Shown here piece after piece: positions 16,858 through 24,907 of a DNA stretch of 55,313 bases (its first letter is position 1; the number at the start of each line of letters is the position of its first letter). The stretch spans positions 1 to 55,313 of the forward strand of contig CAJCHM010000028.1 in assembly GCA_903970255.1 (NCBI GenBank), written 5' to 3'. Source of the DNA: Acidobacteriota bacterium. Lineage in GTDB: Bacteria; Chlamydiota; Chlamydiia; Chlamydiales; Rhabdochlamydiaceae. The position numbers and the translations under genes were made by a program. The notes below the pieces were generated by a model. That model did no database searches, had not been told where the DNA came from, and saw only the letters and a list, made by a program, of their open reading frames with translations.

Positions 16858-17636
16858 TAGATTCCTGCCTCAGCTAAGCATATAGTAGCAATAGCCCCAA
16901 TTCCAAGGCAATAAAAGGCAAAAGGTTTAAGGTTGCCACTCTCAAGAAACTTTAGTGCAAAGCGGATAATGAGCAGCCCAGCTCCTAGAGATGCGATGAA
17001 TCCAATGAGGCATGTGCCGATCGAGATCTGGATCGGAGATTCATTGGAGAGGAAGATTTTTAAAAGTTCGAGGCAGTTGCCACCGATGATGGTTGGAATA
17101 GAGAGAAGAAAAGAAAAGCGAACGGCCTCTTTTGCATCCCACCCCAAAACTTTTGCGCAGGAGATTGTCGATGCACTGCGCGAGATGCCGGGAATTAGCG
17201 CTGCCGATTGCATAGCGCCGATAAAGAGCACATCTGTGAAATTCCTGGGTTTTTTTCTTCGAATACGCAAACTGTGCCCTGCAAAAAGAATCCCAGCTGT
17301 CACCATGAGGCAAGGACCTAAGTAGCAGGGATGGGAGGCAAAATCCCGCAGCGGCTTTAATAGAAAGTAGCAAGGGACAAGCGGCAAAACGGCAGCACCC
17401 AATAGAAGCAGTTTGCCGCGGTCTTTATGGAAAAGAGTGAGGATCTCCGCTTTTAAGAAATGAAGCAGGGCAAGGAGGGTTCCTAAATGACACACCAGAT
17501 CAAAAATAACCCCAGATTCAGAACTTTCAATATGGAAAAAGAGCTTTGCCAGCTTAAGATGAGCCGATGAGCTCACTGGTAAAAACTCAGTGATTCCTTG
17601 TAAGAGTCCGATGATAAGCGCTTGTAGATATGACAT
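16857..17636 (-). CDS. uppP: Undecaprenyl-diphosphatase UppP (BacA)
   Basis: 259-residue polytopic membrane protein. The catalytic signature GLLQGITEFLPVSSSAHL is at residues 11-28 and the second motif, ALIPGISRSAST, near the middle; the usual Gly after SRS is Ala here. About eight hydrophobic segments are present. It dephosphorylates C55-PP so that the lipid carrier can be reused for lipid II. This fits the MurF gene elsewhere in the window and indicates a functional peptidoglycan precursor cycle. It is the first gene of a uppP-ftsK-membrane protein run; palindromic elements fill its upstream region. Confidence 0.95.
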   Translation of the reverse strand: MSYLQALIIGLLQGITEFLPVSSSAHLKLAKLFFHIESSESGVIFDLVCHLGTLLALLHFLKAEILTLFHKDRGKLLLLGAAVLPLVPCYFLLKPLRDFASHPCYLGPCLMVTAGILFAGHSLRIRRKKPRNFTDVLFIGAMQSAALIPGISRSASTISCAKVLGWDAKEAVRFSFLLSIPTIIGGNCLELLKIFLSNESPIQISIGTCLIGFIASLGAGLLIIRFALKFLESGNLKPFAFYCLGIGAIATICLAEAGI

Positions 17637-17653
17637 GAGGTTGCATTTGTTTT

Positions 17654-17718
17654 AGAGGGCATTGCAAAACTCCCAAACGCGCGCGTTTGGACACCAATGG
17701 AGTTTTGCAATGCCCTCT
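17654..17718. repeat. Palindromic repeat family D, copy 1
   Basis: AGAGGGCATTGCAAAACT (17654-17671) is exactly complementary to 17701-17718, with a second palindrome (CCAAACGCGCGCGTTTGG) nested at 17673-17690. It lies upstream of uppP, so it is not that gene's terminator. Related hairpins with GGGAATTGCA-type ends occur at 42090 and 53145. Confidence 0.8.
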
Positions 17719-17729
17719 TTAGTCACTAT

Positions 17730-17893
17730 TACTGGACTTTAGCCATTGGAGCGGGGCGCTTTTCCCAGATAGCATCCCCCAGGCAGGGGAAATTTTGTAA
17801 TGGTGGCATATTCAAGCCTACCATTACAAAATTTCCCCTGCCTGCCGGCGCTATCTGGGAGAAGCGCCCCGCTCCAATGGCTAAAGTCCAGTA
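17730..17893. repeat. Palindromic repeat family C, full copy
   Basis: A 164-bp near-perfect palindrome. The outer arms TACTGGACTTTAGCCATTGG and their complement frame a second arm pair (AGGCAGGGGAAATTTTGTAA and its complement). It lies between the family D hairpin and tRNA-His. A shortened copy is at 5862-5918. An ORF that runs through it is an artefact of the palindrome. Confidence 0.9.
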
Positions 17894-17952
17894 TTATGTG
17901 TACGCGATTTGTACATTTTTCAACAGGAGGAGTTGCTTTGGTATGAAAGAAG

Positions 17953-18027
17953 GGCGACCGACGGGGCTCGAACCCGCGACATCTGGATCCACAATCCAGT
18001 GCTCTAACCAACTGAGCTACGGCCGCC
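17953..18027 (-). tRNA. tRNA-His (GTG anticodon)
   Basis: Read on the minus strand it folds as a complete cloverleaf. The acceptor stem GCGGCCG pairs with CGGTCGC, the D-arm begins GCTC, the anticodon loop is TTGTGGA with anticodon GTG, and the T-loop is TTCGAAC. The histidine-specific extra G at -1 opposite C73 is present, supporting identity. The 3' CCA is not encoded, so it must be added by the CCA enzyme. Confidence 0.96.
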
Positions 18028-18102
18028 ATGAGGATGGCGCATTAAAACCTTAAGGCCTAAACTTTACTCGATTGAGGGATTTTGAACCACTTTAAAAATT
18101 TT

Positions 18103-19278
18103 TTAATCAATGCCTCTCAACTCTGGAAAAAATTCCTCTATCCCTTGTTTCCAAGGATAACATGTAACGTGATTAAGCTTTTTCATGAAACGATCTTGAC
18201 TCAGAACAATAGCTTCACAATCGGGGATCTCTTTTGTAAGCTTAATGAAGGATTTGATGTCTATTTCGTCAATTGCATCACTGCTTTTTATTTCAATACA
18301 TAGAAGTTGTTTGCCTGGTCTTTCTATGACTAAATCCACTTCAACATCTGAGACGGTGCGGATAAAAGAGAACCGATAATCGGGTTGGAAATAGTTCGAG
18401 AGACGAATGAATTCCAGTAAAATAAAATGCTCAAATGCTTTGCCGTAAGCGGCTGTTTTTGGAGTAAGAGGTACTGAAAGTCTTCTAGATAGGCAGCGAA
18501 CAACCCCCGGATCAAAGAAATAAAATTTTGGTTTTTCAACTAATCGTTTCCGAAATGAGTTGTGAAAAGGCTCTAAAAAGAATCCAATCATAGTATCTTC
18601 AAGGATGACAAAATACTCTTTAATTGTCTTGTCATCCACACCAACATCCCTTGCAATGTTGGCATAGTTAATGACTGTCCCGTTGCATTGAGCTGCTACC
18701 TCAAGAAAACGGCGAAATGGCGATAGTTTTCGTATGACCTGCTCATTCCATATCTCTTCCTTGAGGTAGGTGTCTGCATAAGAGCGTAAAAACTCATTTT
18801 TCTCCACATTCTCATTCAGACCAAAAATTTTGGGCAAGGTTCCCCAATGCAGAGCCTGTTCCAAATCAAATTGGCTCTTCAACTCGAAGCAAGAAAGGGG
18901 ATACAGATGGTAGACAAAGGCGCGGCCAGCAAGTAAATTTGCTCCCCCGTGCTTGAGTTTGCGTGCACTCGATCCTGTCAACACAAATATCTTGTCGGTT
19001 TCCTCAATTAAGCGATGAACCTCATCAAGCAGCTTGGGGACTTTCTGTATCTCATCAACGATAATGTGTGTGATTTTATCAGGAAGAGCTTTCACAATGG
19101 CATAAAGATCGCTGGGATTGCGAAAAAAACGCTCTTCAATGCTTGAGTCTAAAAGATCCAGCCAAAGGCATTTATTGGGGTCAAATTTCTCTTTAAGTAA
19201 GGTGCTTTTTCCAGTACCGCGCGGTCCAAAGAGAAAAAAACTGTGTTTTTTAGAAAACTGTCTCAAACGAGAAAACAT
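18103..19278 (-). CDS. AAA+ ATPase of the DUF4143 family
   Basis: 391 residues. An N-terminal P-loop ATPase has Walker A FGPRGTGKST (about 18-27), Walker B HIIVDEIQKVP (about 71-81) and sensor-like LTGSSARKL (about 100-108). A winged-helix segment follows (ANIARDVGVDDKTIKEYF, about 208-225). The C-terminal DUF4143 domain has a PD-(D/E)xK-like nuclease motif: VDLVIE about ten residues before CIEIKSS. The family is widespread, often in many copies per genome, and its role is unknown; transposition, defence and regulatory roles have been suggested. Upstream lies a cluster of perfect palindromes (19307-19461), plausible operators or target sites for this protein. Confidence 0.85.
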   Translation of the reverse strand: MFSRLRQFSKKHSFFLFGPRGTGKSTLLKEKFDPNKCLWLDLLDSSIEERFFRNPSDLYAIVKALPDKITHIIVDEIQKVPKLLDEVHRLIEETDKIFVLTGSSARKLKHGGANLLAGRAFVYHLYPLSCFELKSQFDLEQALHWGTLPKIFGLNENVEKNEFLRSYADTYLKEEIWNEQVIRKLSPFRRFLEVAAQCNGTVINYANIARDVGVDDKTIKEYFVILEDTMIGFFLEPFHNSFRKRLVEKPKFYFFDPGVVRCLSRRLSVPLTPKTAAYGKAFEHFILLEFIRLSNYFQPDYRFSFIRTVSDVEVDLVIERPGKQLLCIEIKSSDAIDEIDIKSFIKLTKEIPDCEAIVLSQDRFMKKLNHVTCYPWKQGIEEFFPELRGID

Positions 19279-19306
19279 AACGTACTCCGGAATTGCCTGC
19301 TTTTTC

Positions 19307-19461
19307 TGGAGTATACTCCATTTTTATCAGGCAATGCAAGTATTTTCTTGCTTTTTCCGGAGTATACTCCGGTTTTGTCAGACAAATCCGGAGTATACTC
19401 CGGATTTGTCACCGTTTCCTTGCTTTTACGACATATTTCGTATACCCCGATCGGGGTATAC
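19307..19461. promoter_or_regulatory. Cluster of GGAGTATACTCC palindromes
   Basis: Three palindromes with core GGAGTATACTCC lie at 19307-19320, 19357-19372 and 19381-19410; the last is a perfect 30-bp palindrome with outer arms GACAAAT and ATTTGTC. A fourth, different palindrome (GTATACCCCGA and its complement, 19440-19461) covers the stop codon of the outer-membrane gene. A half-site ACTCCGG is at 19284-19290, just before the ATPase start. The spacers between copies are also similar (TTGC-TTTT repeats), so this is a tandem array of about 50 and 30 bp steps. It is suited to cooperative binding of a dimeric protein. Confidence 0.7.
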
Positions 19462-20507
19462 TAAAAATCAAACCTTCCGCCGGCGACAATCCCCTGTGTG
19501 GAGAGGTTGCCGTTTTCCTTAAAGTAATTTCCGGTATGCAACTGGTTCATAAAATGGTTCATCGTATTGATGCTAAACCATTGGTTGGATTCCCAGCCGA
19601 TGTGGAACTCGATGTGAAAGCGGTCCTTGGAGAAATGGGTGTCCCAGCCGGCGCCAAACCCCAGTTGTAGCGAGGAGATCCCTTTATTAAAGAGATCTCT
19701 TGTATGAGCAATCGGCTGGGTATCTTCTTTCACTCTCAAATCGGAATTGATCTGCCCATAGAGGAGCGACCCAGAGGCAAAGCCGTAAAGGGCAAAGTCG
19801 GCAGGGAGCACAAATCTAGCCTTAAATCCAGCCCGTAGTCCGCCGCCGCGAAAATCTGCGTTTGAGTGGAGATATTCGAGGACAACAGGGGAGGTTGGAT
19901 AGGTGTAATCTACTTTTAAGCTCTGATCGATCAAAGCCCCCCGTATGCCAAAGAACGGGCGGAAGGAAAAATGAACCCCCATCCAGTAGGAACCCCCCCA
20001 TTCCAGATCCAGAATGTTCATATCTAGTTTCCATTTGCCAATCGATCGGACGGCTGCAGTAAAAGGGGTAAGGTCGGGCTCTGCCCATAGCGGCAGGATA
20101 CTTGGGTGGTGGGACTGGGCAGATTTCTTCCCCTCGGTTGCAAACCAGGTCCAACAGATCACTGTATCATACCCCTCTTTGGGAAAATTGAGCCCTGCAC
20201 CAATGCGCACTCCACTGCTCCACTTAGGATCGATTTTTTGAAGTTTTCCATTAAAATTGATGGTGCCGTCGGGGGGAACGACCCCGCTTTGTGTATGCAG
20301 ACCTTTTTGTGCAAAGTAAAGCCCATCTTCATTGGCAGTCCAGTAGAGATACTCGCCAAAGGCAAGGAGGTTCCACCCCTCTTCCACTTGAAAGTTACTG
20401 GGATAATTGACTTTGCCATCAGGAGTTTCACTGACAGGGATCATCTGGGTATCGTAAGCATAGGCATACGAGCAGATGAGAAAAGAAGGGAGTATTTTTT
20501 TTAACAT
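19461..20507 (-). CDS. MOMP-like / Lpg1974-type outer-membrane beta-barrel protein, copy 1
   Basis: 348 residues from the ATG at 20507; the longer frame to 20549 would put 14 extra residues before a clear signal peptide (MLKKILPSFLICSYAYA, cleaved before YDTQM). The mature protein is rich in aromatic residues and alternating beta strands and ends in Phe (GGRFDF), the signal for BAM-dependent insertion. Characteristic segments are EGWNLLAFGEYLYWTANEDG, CWTWFATEG and RPFFGIRGALIDQ, which match the Legionella_OMP/Lpg1974 pore family that makes up the expanded MOMP-like sets of environmental chlamydiae. It is a tandem paralogue of the next gene, 19 bases downstream of it. Confidence 0.85.
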   Translation of the reverse strand: MLKKILPSFLICSYAYAYDTQMIPVSETPDGKVNYPSNFQVEEGWNLLAFGEYLYWTANEDGLYFAQKGLHTQSGVVPPDGTINFNGKLQKIDPKWSSGVRIGAGLNFPKEGYDTVICWTWFATEGKKSAQSHHPSILPLWAEPDLTPFTAAVRSIGKWKLDMNILDLEWGGSYWMGVHFSFRPFFGIRGALIDQSLKVDYTYPTSPVVLEYLHSNADFRGGGLRAGFKARFVLPADFALYGFASGSLLYGQINSDLRVKEDTQPIAHTRDLFNKGISSLQLGFGAGWDTHFSKDRFHIEFHIGWESNQWFSINTMNHFMNQLHTGNYFKENGNLSTQGIVAGGRFDF

Positions 20508-20526
20508 TGTAGTTCCAAATATTAAC

Positions 20527-21591
20527 TTAGAAATCAAAACGCATACCAAATGTGCCGCCAGAGAGTGTGAGATCGTTGTTCATCTGTTGGAGGCTGCCAT
20601 CGCTCAAATTGTGAAAATAATGGTTCATTTTATTGACCCCAAACCAGATGTTTTGCTCCCAACCTGCGTAAAAGCCAAAGTGGTAGCGGTCTTTGTGAAC
20701 GTAAGTATCCCAGCGCACCCCCAGGGCAAGCTGCGCTGTGGAAGCTGCGCTGCGAAATCCATCGAGGGCATTGGCCACTTGGACAGAATCCCAATGCTCA
20801 TGAAAATCACAGCCGTAAAAACCATAGAGCATTGAGCCAGAGGCAAGACCATAAAAGCTCCAACCGCCAATCAGTGCAAAGCGCATGTCAAGGCCAGCTC
20901 TTGCACCTGCGCCCTCAAAGTTAGATTCTGCACGGATTTTCCCACTTGTTTCTGGAGTTGTCGTATAGTCATAATGGATATCAAAATGTTGATCGATCCA
21001 AGCACCGCGGATGCCGATGAACGGACGTAGGGAGAGGTGTTTGCCGACCCAAAAGGATCTGCCCATCTCAACATCAATCAAGTTGAGGTGCAGCGACCAC
21101 ATCCCCTTTGCAAAAGTAGCGCCATCCAAGTTGTTACCGGCACCTGTTGCCTCCGGGTGTCCCCAAAGGGTTAGCAAAGAACCTTTCTTCTCTCCTCTTG
21201 CGTGCGACTGAAACCAGGTCCAATTGAGAAGGATGTCCCATTCATCATAGCCCATGTTTCCGCCAAAACCGATGCGGAAACCCGGTCGAAAATGGGGTTT
21301 GACCTTTTTCAAACGGCCATCAAAATTGATCGTGCCATCTGGAGGAACTGCACTTGTTTCGACGCCTGAATAGCCATTTTGAGCGTAAAAGAGCCCATCT
21401 TCTTTGGCTACCCACCACAAAAACTCTAGGTTGAGAAAAAGGTTCCACCCATTTTCAACCTGGTAACGGCTGGAGGGATTGACCATGCCAAGAGCTTCTT
21501 TCCCTTGAGTTGAAGAAGGTAGATCACCTGCAGATAATGTTGAGATTGCCGTGAGTATGATTCCAGTGATTGCAAGTGTGCGTTTATCCAT
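20527..21591 (-). CDS. MOMP-like / Lpg1974-type outer-membrane beta-barrel protein, copy 2
   Basis: 354 residues. The ATG follows AAGGAG. The signal peptide ends near TLSA before GDLPSS, and the C-terminus is Phe (GMRFDF). Conserved segments shared with its neighbour are ENGWNLFLNLEFLWWVAKED, AVPPDGTINFDG, LNWTWFQSH, RPFIGIRGAWIDQ and KDRYHFGFYAGWEQN. The pair is a clear tandem duplication with considerable divergence. The likely role is a porin or major surface protein of the outer membrane, exposed to the host vacuole. It is the first gene of the two-gene unit. Confidence 0.87.
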   Translation of the reverse strand: MDKRTLAITGIILTAISTLSAGDLPSSTQGKEALGMVNPSSRYQVENGWNLFLNLEFLWWVAKEDGLFYAQNGYSGVETSAVPPDGTINFDGRLKKVKPHFRPGFRIGFGGNMGYDEWDILLNWTWFQSHARGEKKGSLLTLWGHPEATGAGNNLDGATFAKGMWSLHLNLIDVEMGRSFWVGKHLSLRPFIGIRGAWIDQHFDIHYDYTTTPETSGKIRAESNFEGAGARAGLDMRFALIGGWSFYGLASGSMLYGFYGCDFHEHWDSVQVANALDGFRSAASTAQLALGVRWDTYVHKDRYHFGFYAGWEQNIWFGVNKMNHYFHNLSDGSLQQMNNDLTLSGGTFGMRFDF

Positions 21592-21628
21592 GAGGTCTCC
21601 TTAAATGCTTTAGCAAATCAAAAGTTTA

Positions 21629-23146
21629 TCATACCGGCGTTTTGTTGTCTGAACTTTTGTGAAAGAAAATACCGGCAAAAAAGCAGAGTGCAACAAAGCA
21701 GATGACAAAGGAAAAGGAGATTTCTTTACTGCGAATGACAAAATCCAATGATGCAGGGGGATTTGTTGTCAGATTTAAAATGCAGCAGACCAAATCGTTA
21801 TTCCACCCATGGATGGCGTGGCTTAAAAAAGGCATTAGGGGGGAGAGCAATAGAGCAGTAAAAAGAAGGATCATCACAACGCATGTACACACGGGAAAGA
21901 AGAGGTTATAGGCAAAGCTTAAAAGGGGGAATTTATGGAATAGGTGCAAGATCACAGGGATGGAAATCAGATGGACTGCCAAATTAAGGGCAAGGGTGTT
22001 TCGTAAAAGGGAAGTTAGCAAATAGCCATGCCGATCCAACAGCGGCATGGCTTTAACATCTTCGAGGTTACGCTTTGGTAAAAGCAAAGTGGTTAGTCTC
22101 TTAAAAATGGGGTAGAAAAGAAGGATAGCAGCTGTGCACAAAAAGGTGAGCTGAAAGCCCAGGTGCAGCACATTGAGTGGGTTGCAGAGCAGTTCAAAAA
22201 TAAGACCAACTCCTAGGGCATTGAGCCCAGATATCCTTAAAGAGAAAAGATGGGAAGCAGCAATGAGCACAATGGCAAGATAACCCCTTTGGATCGAAGG
22301 GGTGTTGCCAAGAAATAAATAATAGAAAGAGAGGCTTAAGATGAGTAGAACAAAGCCGATTTTTCTGGGAAATAAAGCGCGGAGTAGAAAATGCAGAAAG
22401 AGCGCAGCAAAAGCAAAATGAAATCCGGAGATGGCTAGGATATGCTGCAAGCCCACTTTGCCAAATTCCATCTTCAAAATTCTCTCATCGATCTCCCCTG
22501 TTGTCAGCGCATGGAGAAAGTTGCGGGCGTTGGGATCTGAGATGTGGGTTTTAAAATAGGCCAAGATAGCTTGCTTGGTATCGTAGCGCCACTGAGAGAA
22601 ATTAAAAACAGATCTGATGGGTGTCCACGGTGTTTGTTTTCCCGGTTTTAAGACAAAAGCAAAATCTCCCTTTTGGCAAAGAGTTCCACAAATCTCATAG
22701 TCGGTATTTGCGGGAAACTTTTTGCCGTAAAGAGGGAGATAGATGCTGCAGGGAAGTTGGTTAAAAACTGTTCCCTCTTTACTTGTGAAATGTTTCAGAG
22801 TGCCCTGATATAAAATGGAACGGTTAAACGGAGAAGAATAGTTTTTGACATGCTCAATATGAAAAATCCCCACTCCTTCGATTTTTTCCTGGGGAAGCAC
22901 AATTTTTGGATGGCGATAGGTTGTCATTGCAAGAGAGAGAGCAAAACAAAGTAGCCCGGCAAGGAGAGTGCGTTTGGATGGGCTACTTGCGCAGAGCCCT
23001 ATCAGTGGCAAGAGCAAAATGGGATGAGGTCTAAAGGCAATCGCTGCGCCAAGCAACAAAAACAGCCCTAAGAATAGGGCGGGATTTTTGTTCCAGAATG
23101 AAGAAAAGATCTCTCTTGTCTCAACTTTATTGAAGAGGATGTTCAA
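21629..23146 (-). CDS. comEC: ComEC/Rec2-type DNA-uptake channel without the hydrolase domain
   Basis: 505 residues. Two N-terminal hydrophobic segments (about 28-70) precede a soluble region of the DUF4131 type, then the competence channel domain with the signature HILAISGFHFAFAALFLHFL (about 230-250), SIQRGYLAI and several further membrane helices. Full-length ComEC proteins carry a C-terminal metallo-beta-lactamase domain that degrades one DNA strand; it is absent here, as in the short chlamydial ComEC (CT339, from memory). Natural competence in chlamydiae is supported by recombination data. The start overlaps the end of the methyltransferase gene by 20 bases. Confidence 0.88.
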   Translation of the reverse strand: MNILFNKVETREIFSSFWNKNPALFLGLFLLLGAAIAFRPHPILLLPLIGLCASSPSKRTLLAGLLCFALSLAMTTYRHPKIVLPQEKIEGVGIFHIEHVKNYSSPFNRSILYQGTLKHFTSKEGTVFNQLPCSIYLPLYGKKFPANTDYEICGTLCQKGDFAFVLKPGKQTPWTPIRSVFNFSQWRYDTKQAILAYFKTHISDPNARNFLHALTTGEIDERILKMEFGKVGLQHILAISGFHFAFAALFLHFLLRALFPRKIGFVLLILSLSFYYLFLGNTPSIQRGYLAIVLIAASHLFSLRISGLNALGVGLIFELLCNPLNVLHLGFQLTFLCTAAILLFYPIFKRLTTLLLPKRNLEDVKAMPLLDRHGYLLTSLLRNTLALNLAVHLISIPVILHLFHKFPLLSFAYNLFFPVCTCVVMILLFTALLLSPLMPFLSHAIHGWNNDLVCCILNLTTNPPASLDFVIRSKEISFSFVICFVALCFFAGIFFHKSSDNKTPV

Positions 23147-24467
23147 TTGATAAGCTCAATGATGCAACACACTCGACATGCATCGTTTGCGGAAACATGT
23201 CAAAGGGTTGCACAGATTCCAGTTTATACCCTGCATTGCAAAGAATGCTTAAATCTCTAGCAAGGGTTGCAGGATCGCAAGAGACGTACAAGATCCGCTC
23301 TACTCTTATAGCAATCAGCGCACTTAGAAGTGCACTCTCACAGCCCTTTCTTGGGGGATTGAGGATAACTACATCGATCTCTTTTATCAAGGAGATTTTT
23401 TCTTCCGCTTTTCCACAAATGAATGTGGCATTTTCAATCCCGTTTCTTAAAGCATTCTCTTCTGCATCGACAATGGCCTGCGGCACAATCTCAATCCCGA
23501 TCACTTTCTTTGTTTTTTTTGCGAAAATGAGTGCTAAAGTTCCCACTCCGCAATAGGCATCGAGAACGGTTTCCTCACCGGATAGGTTAGCCAGCTGCAA
23601 TACCTTTTCATAAAGAACTTCTGCTTGCGCAGGATTGACTTGGAAAAAGGAGGCTGGAGAGACTTTGAACCACAGGCCGCACAGCCTCTCTTCAATCCAC
23701 CCTTGACCTGCAATTGTTTGGAACTTGCCGCCTAAAACTGTATTTGCCTCTGAAGGGTTGAAGTTTTGCACGACACCTTTAACCTCGGGAGCAATACGCA
23801 TGACCTGTTCTGCCAAATCGGTAAGTAGCTCATTGCTTCTTGTGACAAGAACAAGCAGTACCTGGTTTGTATTGACAGCAGTTTTAATCAGCACAGATTT
23901 AATTTCTTTTGCGCATCTGTGCTTTTTGAGAATGTGTTGCACATGACCCAACACTTTTTCTCCCAGAGGAGAATGGATCTGACAGTGCTTAATCTCTACA
24001 ATATGATGCGTGTTTTTGGCATATAGCCCAAGGGTCAGATTTGCGCTGACCGGCAACTGGATTTTATTGCGATAACCCAAAGTTTGAGGGGAGGGGATGC
24101 ATGCCATTACTTCCACATTTAATTTTCCGATCCGTTTGAGCGCATCGACAACACGCATCTGTTTGGCCTCCAGCTGCTGCTGCTCATTTAAATGCATCAG
24201 CTGGCAGCCTCCGCACCGCTCAAATAGGGGGCAGGAGGGTTCTACGCGATGGGGGGAGCGTTGCAGCAAAGAAAGGGCGCGCGCTCTGGCAAACGACTTT
24301 CTTCTTTCAAAGATTTCAGCGCTTACTTTTTCTTGAGGCAATACACCATCGACAAAGACAGTCAGTCCATCAAGACGCGCAACTCCCTCGCCATAGATTC
24401 CTAACCGCTCTACGGTGAGCTCAACTTTAGTGTCTTGTAAATGATCCATTGAATTCATCAGGTTCAA
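23127..24467 (-). CDS. RlmD/TrmA-family RNA m5U methyltransferase
   Basis: 446 residues. The N-terminal TRAM domain (about 15-70) binds RNA. A [4Fe-4S] cluster site follows with SCPLFERCGGCQL (C-x5-C-x2-C) and a fourth Cys in KHCQIHSP. The Rossmann methyltransferase domain has LDAYCGVGTLAL (SAM binding), NPPRKGC and the catalytic Cys in YVSCDPATLARD near the C-terminus. The presence of both TRAM and Fe-S sites argues for the 23S rRNA enzymes RlmD/RlmC-type rather than TrmA. It is encoded just upstream of comEC and overlaps it. Chlamydiae have a homologue (ygcA, from memory). Confidence 0.9.
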   Translation of the reverse strand: MNLMNSMDHLQDTKVELTVERLGIYGEGVARLDGLTVFVDGVLPQEKVSAEIFERRKSFARARALSLLQRSPHRVEPSCPLFERCGGCQLMHLNEQQQLEAKQMRVVDALKRIGKLNVEVMACIPSPQTLGYRNKIQLPVSANLTLGLYAKNTHHIVEIKHCQIHSPLGEKVLGHVQHILKKHRCAKEIKSVLIKTAVNTNQVLLVLVTRSNELLTDLAEQVMRIAPEVKGVVQNFNPSEANTVLGGKFQTIAGQGWIEERLCGLWFKVSPASFFQVNPAQAEVLYEKVLQLANLSGEETVLDAYCGVGTLALIFAKKTKKVIGIEIVPQAIVDAEENALRNGIENATFICGKAEEKISLIKEIDVVILNPPRKGCESALLSALIAIRVERILYVSCDPATLARDLSILCNAGYKLESVQPFDMFPQTMHVECVASLSLSIEHPLQ

Positions 24468-24519
24468 AGAAGAAAAAGGATATCACAAATATTATTTATT
24501 TTGTATAACTAACGGAGCT

Positions 24520-24691
24520 TATATACCGGTGCTACTTCAAACGCACCTGTAATTTTTGTTTTTAACGCGACCATTTTTCCTTTCCCCAAACAGGGACATT
24601 ATTCAAAGTAATAAGGCCCTGTTTGCGGAAAGGGAAAAGGGGGCCGTTAAAACAGAAATGACAGGTACGTTTGAAGTGGCGCCGGTATATA
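24520..24691. repeat. Palindromic repeat family A, copy 1
   Basis: A 172-bp palindrome with ends TATACCGGTGCTACTTCAAA and the complement. Inner arms CCTTTCCCCAAACAG and its near-complement surround a short core (GGACATTATTCAAAGTAATAAGG). Copies at 29405-29574 and 53728-53898 are highly similar. All are extragenic or gene-terminating and encode no protein. Confidence 0.9.
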
Positions 24692-24699
24692 CAAAATGA

Positions 24700-24826
24700 T
24701 TCAAAACTTGGCTTCTATCCGGCCTAGTAACCTGAGTAATGGGTTTCATCCGCTCAAGATCATCGCAAATCTCTGTTGATGTTGAGGGAAGAAACCCATT
24801 ACTCAGGTTAGTAGCTAAGTTTTGAA
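24700..24826. repeat. Palindromic repeat family E
   Basis: Nested inverted repeats: TTCAAAACTTGGCT (24700-24713) with its imperfect complement (24812-24826), and AACCTGAGTAATGGGTTT (24729-24746) exactly complementary to 24792-24809, with a third imperfect pair inside. It lies directly beside family A copy 1. No second copy was found in the window. With 24468-24519 and 24827-24907 it fills the spacer between the methyltransferase and ndh genes, where I see no gene. Confidence 0.8.
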
Positions 24827-24907
24827 GTTATTTGAGCGTCCATCTAGGTTAAAAATTTATTTTTAGAAAACCCTCTTAATCGATAGGTGAAATACGCGAA
24901 ATAAACT

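Noticed and set aside
17654-17718. Rho-independent terminator of uppP
   Set aside because: The hairpin lies at the 5' side of uppP and has no T-run on that strand.
17697-18053. 118- and 96-codon frames across the 17.7-18.0 kb spacer
   Set aside because: They read through palindrome C and the tRNA-His gene, so they are not protein genes.
19118-19670. Overlapping plus-strand frames with repeated EYTP or GVYS
   Set aside because: The repeats are the translated GGAGTATACTCC palindromes and the rest is antisense to the ATPase and outer-membrane genes.
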